64,000 bases of DNA, from NCBI GenBank assembly GCA_015067315.1, contig SVMR01000001.1:62001-126000 (forward strand), in the 5' to 3' direction. Positions 49,939-58,789 of the stretch are shown in pieces. The stretch's first letter is position 1. Every line of letters starts with the position of its first letter. This DNA comes from Oscillospiraceae bacterium (GTDB lineage: Bacteria > Bacillota > Clostridia > Oscillospirales > Ruminococcaceae). Both the position numbers and the translations under genes were made by a program. The notes beneath the pieces were generated by a model. That model saw only the letters and a program-made list of their open reading frames with translations. It searched no databases and was not told where the DNA came from.

Positions 49939-52077
49939 TTATTCCGTTTCTTCCTGTTCGGGCGCGGAAACGGTTACAACCGTCATATCGTTATTCGGAC
50001 TCGAACCTTCCGCAATCCATTCCTGCTCAACAGGATGGCTGAAAGTTCCGCTTATAATCTCAACGGTTACGTTCGTCGCATCCGGTTCGTAAACCTGAAG
50101 AGCTTTTCCGTTTTTCGAATCAAGAACGGTTCTGATAAGATTTCCGTTTTCGTCAACCGCTCCGGTTTCTCTGATTATAAGACCAATCGGATGTCCGTAG
50201 TTTGCCTCAATATAAACCGCGTCGCCCGTATCTTTCGAACCGCTTACCGCATAGCCGGGTTCACCGTAAGGACCGTTTCCGTAAATCTGTGAATCTATAA
50301 TTTCAACAAATCCCGCTTTAAGGGCAATTCCCATATAAGCTTCAATTGTGCTGTTGTAAATAACGGTATTTCCGTCCTTCTGCGGCTGATAAATACCAAC
50401 GCTCCAACCGCTCATTCCCGTAGCTTCAAGAGTGCTGTCTATAATCCGGATATCTGTTCCTCTGCTGTCCGGGTTTCCGCCTCCGCAAATTACATATCCC
50501 TCTGCAACAAGTTCGGATTTTTCAATAATAAGCTGGGTTTTCTGTTCGGAAGCTTCGCCGTTTCCAAGAATATAAATTCCGCAGGTTCCCGCGTCGGTTT
50601 TGCAGTTATAAAGGCGGATTACCGAATCCGTTTTATTTCCTGCGGCATTATCGGTTACACGAAGTCCGTAATCAAAACCGTTGATTTCAACTCCGCTGAG
50701 TGTAACTTCCGCACCGGAAGCAATAATTCCTCTTCCCGTTTTTTCCGAAGATTCATTCTCAACTTTTCCGTTGAGCATAAGAAGGGAACTTCCCTCCGGA
50801 ACTTCAATCGCATTTCCCTTGGCTTCAATTCCGGGAAAACTGATTGATTTTCCGTTAAGATCGATTTCAACGTCTGCGTTTTCCGGAATTTCAAGAGAAC
50901 CCGTCAATGCAATATCGCTTGTAAGTTTAATAACTTTTCCGTCATTTGCGTCTATCTTTTCCCGCAAATCGTCGGCAGAACCCGCTTCAACGGTTTCCTG
51001 TTCTTTTCTGTTCTGAACGGAAACGTTTACCGTTGCCGGAAACTGCAGCGCTTTAAGTTCCTCAGCGGAGAAACTTTCTTTTCCTGCCGCCCGTCTTCCA
51101 AGTTCCGTATCGAATTCCGTCGCGGCTTCAATTTCCTGATAATCGCAAAGATATGCGTAAATTCCTTCCGCAACATAATAATAAGTTTTTCCGCCGACAG
51201 AAACTGCGTTTTCTGTACTTATAGTTCCTTCGTATCCGTCATTTTCGGAAAAAGCGGCAAGGAACTGTTCCGGAGTTTTTTCTCCGTCAACGGTTGCAAT
51301 TCTTTTTGTATTGATAACAATATCTTCGCTGTCTTCGGCAAAAACCTCTACTGCAAGCGGTTCAAAAGTCGCTTTGTCAAAATCATATTCAATGGGACGA
51401 AGATATTCCGTTATATTCATTACTGTTCCGCCTTCGGTTTCTATGACTGTTCCCTTGACGTAATATCCAAGAACGTCATAGACCCATTGCCATTTAAGCT
51501 CCGGAACGTTCGAAAAATCCTCGGAAATTCTGATGGAACCTTCGCTGAAAACGGTGTAGGTATAGGTTTCTTCGTTGTTTATATAAAATCTGTCAACCTG
51601 CTCGCCGTTTTTTGTTCCGGACTTGTCAACGTAGAAAAAGAACCTTTTTTGCATTGCGTCCGTATCCACAGAAGCTTCATTTGTTCCAACGGAATTTATC
51701 ATCGCTTCTTTGGAAACGCCGACGCTTACGTCAAGAATCTCTCCGGCCGCTCCGTCCATCGAAAGACCGACAATTCCGCTGTCGCCGGGTCCCGCCTGAA
51801 TCGGGCGGTCATCAACGGTAATCTCTCCGCTGAACCCCCAGGATTCAACTTCAAAAACAAGTCCGCTTGTGTGAACAATGTTCGTGTACCATGCCGAAGT
51901 CATTGCAAAAAGAATTACAATGGTAAGAACAATTGTAAAAAAAGCAAGGGCAGCCTTCATCAGGATATTTTTCTGCGCCTTCAAAAGTTCCGGCGAAACG
52001 GAACTTCCCGCAGAATTGTTATTCAGTTTCAGAATCTTCGGAATCTTCTCCGGGTTCCAATTGAACTTCATCAACAT
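49939..52077 (-). CDS. 712-residue surface protein with right-handed beta-helix
   Basis: A 45-residue basic cytoplasmic start, then a signal helix (LAFFTIVLTIVILFAMTSAW) with a YTN cut region of SipW style. Residues 50-350 form a TasA-like domain (ESWGFSGEITVDDRPIQAGP), and 370-690 a parallel beta-helix (IKLTSDIALTGSLEIPENAD; DVEIDLNGKSISFPGIEAKG; GIIASGAEVTLSGVEINGFD) of the kind that binds sugars. GAGGAG seven bases before ATG 52077 supports that start although it lies 59 bases inside the SipW1 gene. So the two are translationally coupled. Possibly an adhesive tip of the fibre. Confidence 0.75.
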   Translation of the reverse strand: MLMKFNWNPEKIPKILKLNNNSAGSSVSPELLKAQKNILMKAALAFFTIVLTIVILFAMTSAWYTNIVHTSGLVFEVESWGFSGEITVDDRPIQAGPGDSGIVGLSMDGAAGEILDVSVGVSKEAMINSVGTNEASVDTDAMQKRFFFYVDKSGTKNGEQVDRFYINNEETYTYTVFSEGSIRISEDFSNVPELKWQWVYDVLGYYVKGTVIETEGGTVMNITEYLRPIEYDFDKATFEPLAVEVFAEDSEDIVINTKRIATVDGEKTPEQFLAAFSENDGYEGTISTENAVSVGGKTYYYVAEGIYAYLCDYQEIEAATEFDTELGRRAAGKESFSAEELKALQFPATVNVSVQNRKEQETVEAGSADDLREKIDANDGKVIKLTSDIALTGSLEIPENADVEIDLNGKSISFPGIEAKGNAIEVPEGSSLLMLNGKVENESSEKTGRGIIASGAEVTLSGVEINGFDYGLRVTDNAAGNKTDSVIRLYNCKTDAGTCGIYILGNGEASEQKTQLIIEKSELVAEGYVICGGGNPDSRGTDIRIIDSTLEATGMSGWSVGIYQPQKDGNTVIYNSTIEAYMGIALKAGFVEIIDSQIYGNGPYGEPGYAVSGSKDTGDAVYIEANYGHPIGLIIRETGAVDENGNLIRTVLDSKNGKALQVYEPDATNVTVEIISGTFSHPVEQEWIAEGSSPNNDMTVVTVSAPEQEETE

Positions 52078-52777
52078 GCGTCAGCTCCTCAATAAGTTCT
52101 GCTTTAATCCGTTCGTACATTTCGTTATATTCTTCTTCGGAAATTTCCGGTTCTTTTTCTTCCGGAACTTCCTCATTTTTGAGTTTTTCCATTTCAAGAA
52201 TTGCGTTCAGCTCCTGCTGAATGCTTCCTACGCTGCTTTTAAGAATAAAAGCGGCAAGAAGAATGCTCGGAAGGGCAATACATCCCAAAAATCCGATTTT
52301 GCTTGTGAATAATGATAATAAGTCAGCCAAAATATTGTCATCCCCCGAATGCCAGACAACTTTCCCCACAAAATTGCTGCTGTCAACATAAAACACGTCC
52401 GAAACAAGGTTTGCGTCGCCCTTTGTTTCCAAAAGAACTCCGCCCGCCGTTTCCATTATTTCAACAACTCTGTGGGTAACAATTTTCCCCCAAATTTCCT
52501 GGACTTGGGTCCGGAAACAGATTATATCGTCAACCATTATGGTTTCAATATCAACTTCTCTTGTAATAAGCAAGGTGCCGATGGGCATCGTCGGTTCCAT
52601 ACTTCCGGTAACGACCCGGAACATCATAAATCCGCCGATGTTGACATATCCGTTGCTCAAAACCTGAATTACAGCATAAAGGCAAAAGACAACCGCCACC
52701 ACAAGAAGCACCGTAACAAGGGTGCTTATCCAATGATGAAGGCGGGAATCGCCTTTTTCAAACTTATTTTCATTCAT
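52019..52777 (-). CDS. Signal peptidase I, ER/archaeal type (SipW-like) number 1
   Basis: A 252-residue membrane peptidase. One N-terminal transmembrane helix (STLVTVLLVVAVVFCLYAVI), catalytic Ser in VVTGSMEPTMPIGT, and His in KIVTHRVVEI in place of the usual Lys: the Ser/His ER-type found in SipW. A second helix (GFLGCIALPSILLAAFILKS) is followed by a long acidic cytoplasmic tail (NEEVPEEKEPEISEEEYNEM). It should cut the pre-sequences of the TasA-like proteins. It starts right after the 436-residue substrate gene. The tail is longer than in Bacillus SipW and could bind a partner. Confidence 0.9.
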   Translation of the reverse strand: MNENKFEKGDSRLHHWISTLVTVLLVVAVVFCLYAVIQVLSNGYVNIGGFMMFRVVTGSMEPTMPIGTLLITREVDIETIMVDDIICFRTQVQEIWGKIVTHRVVEIMETAGGVLLETKGDANLVSDVFYVDSSNFVGKVVWHSGDDNILADLLSLFTSKIGFLGCIALPSILLAAFILKSSVGSIQQELNAILEMEKLKNEEVPEEKEPEISEEEYNEMYERIKAELIEELTHVDEVQLEPGEDSEDSETE

Positions 52778-52782
52778 AATAT

Positions 52783-54093
52783 CTATTCTTTCGTTCCGCC
52801 GGCAAGCTCAATGTTCACCGCAAATCTTGCGGAATTTGCGCTTGCTGGGCAATCGATATCCTGCCCCTCAAGCCAGATGAACATTCTGATTCGCTGGGGA
52901 ACGTTTTGTTCCAATTCAATAATAACAACGTCTTCCGTTGCGCCGGATTTTCCCAATCCGGAAATAACCGCGGCGCCGTTTGCGGTATTTACCGCATCTG
53001 CAAGCGTCGATGTTTTTGTTATAAATTGACCTTTTTCAACGTAAGTCGAAAACTGTCCGCCAAGATATCTTCCGTAAAAAAGTGCGGAAAGTTCCGCCGG
53101 AGATCTCTCCGACCAATCGCTTCCGTATTGAAGAACGGCAGCCTGAAACTTCTGTTCAATGAGTCCGTTTTCTTCCCAATCGCTTTTAAGCTGAACGGTA
53201 AGATGATCCCATATATCCGGGTTTTCGCTGATTTCTCCGCCGGAAAGCATAAGCGGCTTTGTCTGAACATAGCTTCCGTCAAGTTCCGCGTCAAGGGGAT
53301 GATAATCCCCGTTCGGCTCATAAATGGTGAACTTTTCGGAATCAATTTCAAAATTTCCGCTGTTCGGTTCCCTGTAAAATCCCCGAAGAGATTTAAAACG
53401 GTCATCGTTATAACTGCTGTTTACATAAGCCTGCATTTCTTCTTCAAGCATGATTGGGTTTGCAAGAAAGCCGATTCTTACGGAAGCTGCGGCGCTTTTT
53501 CCCTCTTCCTGAAAAAGAGTTCTGGCAACTGTTCCGTCCTCTGCGGTTTCAATTTTCGGTTCCGGAAGGTCAACAACAAAACTTCCGCCGTCGGAAGTTC
53601 CGTCACCGGTCGAAATCCTTAAATCGTAATCTCCGCTTGGGGAAACAACCCAGAAATCAAGATAGATATAGTTTCCTTCCCCGACTTTTTGGTTCAGAAC
53701 CTGGTTTCCGTTTTCGTCTTCAACATATTTCGGAAGATTTGCGTTTTCATAAAACATATCAACTTTGTTTCCGGAAACAAACCATTCCCTTCCGTTGGAA
53801 GTGGAAACCGGGGTAAGCCCCGCAAGGGAAGAAAGATATCCGTAGGATTCTTCCATTCCGTATCCGCTGAAATTCATCTTATCGGAAAAATTTCCCGGAA
53901 TATTATATCCCTCGTCCGTAACAACGTTCGGCGCAATAAGAATCGTGTTTCCGCCGCCGATTATAACCTGAATTCCCGTCGCGGCGGGGTTGGATGAAAG
54001 CACCATCCAGGCATAGGAAGACATTATGAGCACGGAAACGGAAAGGGTAAGCGCAAGCGCCATTGCGATGAGTTTTATATGAATTTTATTCAA
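52783..54093 (-). CDS. SipW-type surface protein, 436 residues
   Basis: A TasA-type signal (LIAMALALTLSVSVLIMSSY ending AWMVLSSNP), then a 390-residue beta-rich mature part, with a GYLSSLAGLTPVSTSNGREW segment and the locus closing motif FIWLEGQDIDCPASANS...VNIELAG at its end. GGGGGAAG precedes TTG 54093. It is five bases upstream of SipW1 and so probably one of its substrates. Similar in plan to the 368-residue protein and the truncated one at the window edge. Confidence 0.75.
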   Translation of the reverse strand: MNKIHIKLIAMALALTLSVSVLIMSSYAWMVLSSNPAATGIQVIIGGGNTILIAPNVVTDEGYNIPGNFSDKMNFSGYGMEESYGYLSSLAGLTPVSTSNGREWFVSGNKVDMFYENANLPKYVEDENGNQVLNQKVGEGNYIYLDFWVVSPSGDYDLRISTGDGTSDGGSFVVDLPEPKIETAEDGTVARTLFQEEGKSAAASVRIGFLANPIMLEEEMQAYVNSSYNDDRFKSLRGFYREPNSGNFEIDSEKFTIYEPNGDYHPLDAELDGSYVQTKPLMLSGGEISENPDIWDHLTVQLKSDWEENGLIEQKFQAAVLQYGSDWSERSPAELSALFYGRYLGGQFSTYVEKGQFITKTSTLADAVNTANGAAVISGLGKSGATEDVVIIELEQNVPQRIRMFIWLEGQDIDCPASANSARFAVNIELAGGTKE

Positions 54094-54160
54094 GGCAACT
54101 TCCCCCTTCCCAATTGTTTTATCTGATGCTCATGCGGTTTTTTGAATCGTGCTCAAAAAC

Positions 54161-56146
54161 CTATCTTCTTGCTGCCCTTGCGGCAAGGCGGCGTTGGCGT
54201 TCAATTTCAAGCCGTTCTTTTTCCGCAAGGAATTTTCTGTTTTCCGCTTCGCGAAGGGCAATCCGCTTCGGAAGGGAATCCATGAAAACAACAACTTCTT
54301 CGAGGTAAGGTTTTGTAAGTTCGGAATCTTTTTCGTCCTGTTCGCGCTTCTGCTCTTTTTCAAGGCGAAGTTTTTCCCTTTCCTCTCTCTGTCTGATTTC
54401 TTCGTCAATTTTAATCTGTTCCGCTTCTTCAAGAATCCTTGCGGCTTCAAGGAATTCTTCTTTTTCCTTGATTCTCTTCGCTTCGGCGGTTTTTCTTGCC
54501 TCCTTGCGTTCTTCAAGGTTTGCGGAAAATTTATCGAATTCGTTTTTGAAGATTCCGGTTCTGCGCTCTTCCTCCGCCTGTTTTTCAACAAGGATCTTCT
54601 GGCTGCGCTGTTCCTCTTCCTCTTTTTCTTTGCGGAGTTTTTCTTCGGCTTCAAGTTTGCGCTGTTTTTCTTCTTCAATCTTTCTCTGCGCTTCCTCAAA
54701 TGCCTTCATTTCCTCAAGGCGTTTTGCAATGGCTTCTTCCCTTGCTTCAAGCCGCTCCGGAAGTTTTTCTATGAAGAAAGTAAGTTCCTCCTGGAAAATC
54801 TTGCTTCTGCGTCTGTCCTCCGCTTCTCTTTCCATCTGTTCGACCCAAAGACGCTGCTTTTCGGCTTCTTCTTCCCTGCGGATTCTTTCGCTTTCCGCTT
54901 CCGCTTCAAGGCGAAGTCTTTCTTTTTCCGCCTCCTCTTCAAGGCGAAGCCGCTCTTCTTCCTCGCGTTTGCGCTGTTCCTGTTCTTCAACAAGTCTTCT
55001 GCGTTCCGCTTCCTCTTCAAGCATAAGCTGTTCTTTGGTAAGTTCCTCAATAAGAACCTTGCGGATCTCAATATCCGGAAGGTCATAATCTTCCGTAAAT
55101 TCCTCAATGATTTCCTTGATGAATTTCGGTTTAAGGGTGCGTTTTCTTTCTCTTGTCGGGGCGGGAATTCTGCGTTCTCTCTCGTCCTCAAGATATCCTT
55201 TAAGGATAAGGTAGTTGAAAAGAATATTGTGGTAAATATCCCTTTCCATAACCTCGTTTATAACCGGGTTCTGTTCAACAACGCGGATTGTATAACCGAT
55301 ATCGTTATAGCTTCGGAGATATTCAAGAAGCGCCATAACCTTTCTGTAATAAGGGTTCTTTTTAAGAACGTTCGTCTTTGTAAGAGTACCCTTTACCCTC
55401 GGAAGCCTTTCCATCTGCTGGGCAAACTGGCTGCTCATAAGAATGCTGAGGATTCTGTACATTTTGGAAATTCTTCCGAAAACGTCGGCGTTCTTGTCGT
55501 CGGTTTCAATGGCGCTGTCTGTTTCTCTAATATGCATAAACATATCGAAACGCACCATTTCCGTCGCGGTTTCAAGCGTTGAATCAACTTTAAGCTTTGC
55601 GCCGAATTCGTCGCTCATTGCGGCAAAAAGCGCGTCGTGACGGATTTTTACAAACTCAAAGGCAGTTTCAAGCGCGGTGAAAACAAGGCGGTTTTCATAA
55701 AGACCGATCGTATCCTCGCGGTATTTCTGCATAAGTTTGCTCGGGCGGACTTCGCCGGTTTCATAATCGTATTTTTCAACAAGGCTTGCGTGCTGGGCAA
55801 GATGGCGGACAACGTCCGAACCCGCCTTTTTCGCGTTTGCAACGTTAACAATAAGCTCGTCTTCCCGGATTATGTTTCTGGGGCTTGAAATAATATTCTG
55901 AATTGCCGGCAAAGTGTCCTCAATCGCATCGACCCAGTTAAGGTCAACGGTTTTTTCCATTCTCCTGTTGGAAAACTGGAACTGATTTTCCGCTCTTGAA
56001 ACCGAGTCCATGAAAAATTCGTAAAATTCCGTGCTTCCAAGAGCTCTTATGACACTTTTAGTGTATTTTTCGTAAAGAGGATCAATAATCGAATCCTTCT
56101 TTTTTGCTCCGGTTTTTCCGGAATTCTTTTTCGTGGATGCAGCCAT
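54161..56146 (-). CDS. DUF2357-like protein with long coiled coil, partner of the AAA+ ATPase
   Basis: A 661-residue protein. Residues about 30-330 resemble DUF2357 proteins that pair with McrB-like ATPases (VDAIEDTLPAIQNIISSPRN; DTIGLYENRLVFTALETAFE; TKTNVLKKNPYYRKVMALLE). Residues 370-661 are an unbroken Glu/Arg-rich coiled coil (EEERLRLEEEAEKERLRLEA). No signal peptide or nuclease motif is visible. AAAGGAGC precedes ATG 56146 and the gene follows the ATPase by 27 bases. I infer that the ATPase and this protein form a cytoplasmic complex; the rod could scaffold or reach the signal peptidase tails. Confidence 0.7.
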   Translation of the reverse strand: MAASTKKNSGKTGAKKKDSIIDPLYEKYTKSVIRALGSTEFYEFFMDSVSRAENQFQFSNRRMEKTVDLNWVDAIEDTLPAIQNIISSPRNIIREDELIVNVANAKKAGSDVVRHLAQHASLVEKYDYETGEVRPSKLMQKYREDTIGLYENRLVFTALETAFEFVKIRHDALFAAMSDEFGAKLKVDSTLETATEMVRFDMFMHIRETDSAIETDDKNADVFGRISKMYRILSILMSSQFAQQMERLPRVKGTLTKTNVLKKNPYYRKVMALLEYLRSYNDIGYTIRVVEQNPVINEVMERDIYHNILFNYLILKGYLEDERERRIPAPTRERKRTLKPKFIKEIIEEFTEDYDLPDIEIRKVLIEELTKEQLMLEEEAERRRLVEEQEQRKREEEERLRLEEEAEKERLRLEAEAESERIRREEEAEKQRLWVEQMEREAEDRRRSKIFQEELTFFIEKLPERLEAREEAIAKRLEEMKAFEEAQRKIEEEKQRKLEAEEKLRKEKEEEEQRSQKILVEKQAEEERRTGIFKNEFDKFSANLEERKEARKTAEAKRIKEKEEFLEAARILEEAEQIKIDEEIRQREEREKLRLEKEQKREQDEKDSELTKPYLEEVVVFMDSLPKRIALREAENRKFLAEKERLEIERQRRLAARAARR

Positions 56147-56173
56147 AAGCGGCTCCTTTCATAAAGAATATTA

Positions 56174-57736
56174 TCAGTTGTTCTTTTTAAGCTGTTCAAT
56201 ATATTCCTTGCAGATTTTCATCTGGTTTTTGCCGAAAACCTTGTCAAGGTATGCGCTGAACTTCGTGAGTTCGTCCTTCATAAATCCAAGGCTGAGGGAT
56301 TCGAACTTACGGAGAACTTTTTTTGCAACAATAAAGTCGATTGCCTGAATTTCCGTGCCGCCGCAGCCGATGAAGCAGGGAACGTAGTCCTTGATCTGTT
56401 TCATAATTCGGTTACCGAAGGCAAGACGGAAGTTTTTAATAAGATATGCGTTGACGAGCTCAAGCTTGTCGAGGCTCTCCTGGGAAACGGGATATGCCGC
56501 CTTCGCTTCGTCAAAAAGTCTGTTGAGGTGGTCCGTTGAAATATAAACCGGATCGGTCATTTCACATTCAAAAGGATCCGCCCTGCTGTCAAGGTCGATC
56601 GGGATAGCGCGGTCATAAACTTTATCCGCAACGGCGAAGGTAGAGTCGTCGTTGTTGATGGTACCGACTATCCAGACGTTGTTTGTAATCTGAATCTTGC
56701 CGCTGTTGATAAGGCAAGGGTCGTTGTCCCAAACCGCCGTTACAACGTCAACTTTCCATTCTTCCTGAAGGGGCATTTCGAGAATTGAAAGCATTTCCGC
56801 AAAATAATACTCAACACGGGCGATGTTCATTTCGTCAAGAATTACGATATGGGGGTCGCGGTAATAGTTGCATTCATAAATTGCCTGAAGGAATTCCGTT
56901 TCGGCATAGCGCTTTGTAAATTCGTTGAAATAACCGTAAAGCTCCGTTCTTTCTCTCCAGGAAGGCTGGACGGAAACAACGGTTGTGTCCTTCTGAACAA
57001 ATTTACCGAACGCATAAGGGAGCGAGGTTTTACCGGTACCGGAAATACCCTGGAGAATGATAATTCTCGAAGTTCCCATTGAAGCAAGGAAATATCGCAT
57101 CATGTCGATATCATAATAAAGTTTAAGCTGGGAAGCGGCAAATTTTCTGAACTGTTCGCAAATCTCTTCAAGGGTGATTTCGTTGTCATATTCCGGTTTT
57201 ACATAATCGGTTTTGTAATAGTTATCAACGCAGGTAAGACGGAAGAAACGGCTGTCCGAAGGATCGACGCAGGGAGAATCGAAGGTGTTTCTGTTGGAGG
57301 AAACAATTTCTTCCCCTTCCCCGTCTTCTTCGGTTTTTTCTTCCTCTTCCGGAGGAATTTCCGGATTTCCCATGGTCATTGCAAGGATCTTGTCCTTTTC
57401 ATAGTTGGAACGCATAAGATCCCTTTGAAGAGTGCGGACCTGTCCCGCCATTCTTTCATATTCTTTCTTCGAAATTCCGCCGAAGAAAATATTGCGGATA
57501 AGCTTTCCGATGAAATAGATAACAAGGCAGCAAAGGGCAATTATCATTATGTTCGCAATAAGCAGCATCACCCAGTCGGTGGTGCTGAAATCCGCGCTGT
57601 GCTCCTTGATTATGTTCATTCTCATCGGGAAGTTGAACAGATAGTTGATGAAGTTGAATATTGCGCTTAATATTTCAACAAAGGCATCAAAAACCTGCCC
57701 GATATCCTCTTTAAAATAGTTAAAGAAATTGTTCAT
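56174..57736 (-). CDS. Membrane-anchored McrB/MoxR-like AAA+ ATPase
   Basis: A 520-residue protein. The N-terminal 90 residues include a clear transmembrane helix (WVMLLIANIMIIALCCLVIY) and a preceding hydrophobic stretch; then a charged linker, and an AAA+ domain from about 215: Walker A GISGTGKTS, Walker B IVILDEMNIAR, sensor 1 VGTINNDDS, and an arginine in VYDRAIPIDLD. The set is that of McrB-type ATPases. McrB proper is cytoplasmic and works with a nuclease; here it is at the membrane in an operon of secreted fibres, so the usual restriction role is unlikely. The start is ATG 57736 with AGGTG. Confidence 0.82.
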   Translation of the reverse strand: MNNFFNYFKEDIGQVFDAFVEILSAIFNFINYLFNFPMRMNIIKEHSADFSTTDWVMLLIANIMIIALCCLVIYFIGKLIRNIFFGGISKKEYERMAGQVRTLQRDLMRSNYEKDKILAMTMGNPEIPPEEEEKTEEDGEGEEIVSSNRNTFDSPCVDPSDSRFFRLTCVDNYYKTDYVKPEYDNEITLEEICEQFRKFAASQLKLYYDIDMMRYFLASMGTSRIIILQGISGTGKTSLPYAFGKFVQKDTTVVSVQPSWRERTELYGYFNEFTKRYAETEFLQAIYECNYYRDPHIVILDEMNIARVEYYFAEMLSILEMPLQEEWKVDVVTAVWDNDPCLINSGKIQITNNVWIVGTINNDDSTFAVADKVYDRAIPIDLDSRADPFECEMTDPVYISTDHLNRLFDEAKAAYPVSQESLDKLELVNAYLIKNFRLAFGNRIMKQIKDYVPCFIGCGGTEIQAIDFIVAKKVLRKFESLSLGFMKDELTKFSAYLDKVFGKNQMKICKEYIEQLKKNN

Positions 57737-57764
57737 GCTTTACACCTATTTTCCCGGAGGAAAA

Positions 57765-58718
57765 TCAGACTTCGGCTGTTTCCTCCGCTTTTTCTTCTTC
57801 CGCGGGTTCTTCTGCGGTTTCTTCCGGGGCTTCTTCGGAAAGATTTTCTTCCGGAGCGGGTTCTTCCTCAGGCGCGGGTTCTTCCTCCGGTTCCTCTTTG
57901 GCTTCTTCCTTCGGAGCAGCTTCCGCCGCTGCCTGGGCAGCCATGGAAGCCATGATTTCCGCTTTCAGTCTTTCGCGAAGTTCGGCTTCAATCTTCGCCC
58001 TTGCGGCGGCCTGTTCTTCGCTCTGGCGTTTTTGTTCCGCGTCAATAAGGTCTTCGGTTCTTCCGCGTTCCTGTTCAAATTTAATTCTGTTCTTGACGTT
58101 CTGATATTCAAAGAGAACTCTGAAGAACTGAACAAGATGGAAAAGGAAGAAAAGGAATACCGGAATTACAATTACAATAAGGAAGCCGGTGCTTGTCTGG
58201 AGATAGTCAAAAACTTTTCCGACTCCGGGAACACGGAAGGAATATTTACCCACAATTTCGGATTCATGAACCGTAAGAGGGTCGGCGGAAGTGTTGTTGT
58301 CACCTTTGGTGGAGAAAATAAGATAGCCGCCGCCGTCATAGATTTCGTAAACTCTATGGGTGTTGAGAACTCGTTCGCCGTTGATGACTGTCCAGTATGT
58401 AATGATATCATCTCTGCGGAGTTCGCCTGGGTCTTTAACACCGGTATCAAAGATAAGGTCGCCGGGCAAAAGGGTCGGGTACATGGATTCGGTCTGAATG
58501 GAGAAAATTCGGATACCGAAGAGGTTCGGAACGCCGTTGCCGGAAGTGGAAACATAGGAGGTATAGGTGCAGATTGCCGCAAGCGCAATGGCTATTACAA
58601 GAACAACGTTGACAACGGTGTTCAGGATTCTTTTGCCCTTGCTTTCTTCTTCAACGACAATTTCCTCTTCGCCTTCCTGAGCTATGGGTGCCGCGATCTT
58701 TTCTTTCTCGTTTTTCAT
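57765..58718 (-). CDS. Signal peptidase I, ER/archaeal type (SipW-like) number 2, with acidic tail
   Basis: A 317-residue peptidase: N-terminal helix (TVVNVVLVIAIALAAICTYT), catalytic Ser in IQTESMYPTLLPGDL, His in VLNTHRVYEI, and a second helix (FLIVIVIPVFLFFLFHLVQF). The last 130 residues are a cytoplasmic tail with an Ala/Glu/Arg coiled coil (ARAKIEAELRERLKAEIMAS) and a Pro/Glu repeat region (EEEPAPEEEPAPEENLSEEA). AAGGGAG precedes ATG 58718. Two such peptidases in one locus suggests each has its own substrates. The tail has no counterpart in Bacillus SipW and may dock the ATPase/DUF2357 pair. Confidence 0.9.
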   Translation of the reverse strand: MKNEKEKIAAPIAQEGEEEIVVEEESKGKRILNTVVNVVLVIAIALAAICTYTSYVSTSGNGVPNLFGIRIFSIQTESMYPTLLPGDLIFDTGVKDPGELRRDDIITYWTVINGERVLNTHRVYEIYDGGGYLIFSTKGDNNTSADPLTVHESEIVGKYSFRVPGVGKVFDYLQTSTGFLIVIVIPVFLFFLFHLVQFFRVLFEYQNVKNRIKFEQERGRTEDLIDAEQKRQSEEQAAARAKIEAELRERLKAEIMASMAAQAAAEAAPKEEAKEEPEEEPAPEEEPAPEENLSEEAPEETAEEPAEEEKAEETAEV

Positions 58719-58789
58719 TGTGGGTCGCTCCCTTCTTTTTAAAAAAACATTTATATAAAAGCAATATCTGCAATTGCAATTACTGCATT

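Noticed and set aside
54149..55582. A 477-codon Phe-rich plus-strand frame with apparent membrane helices
   Set aside because: It is the antisense of the Glu/Arg coiled coil, which always reads as Phe/Leu/Ser on the other strand.
54161..57736. Reading the AAA+/DUF2357 pair as a McrBC-type restriction system
   Set aside because: No nuclease motif (PD-ExK) was seen in the partner, the ATPase is membrane-anchored, and the genes lie inside a secretion operon.
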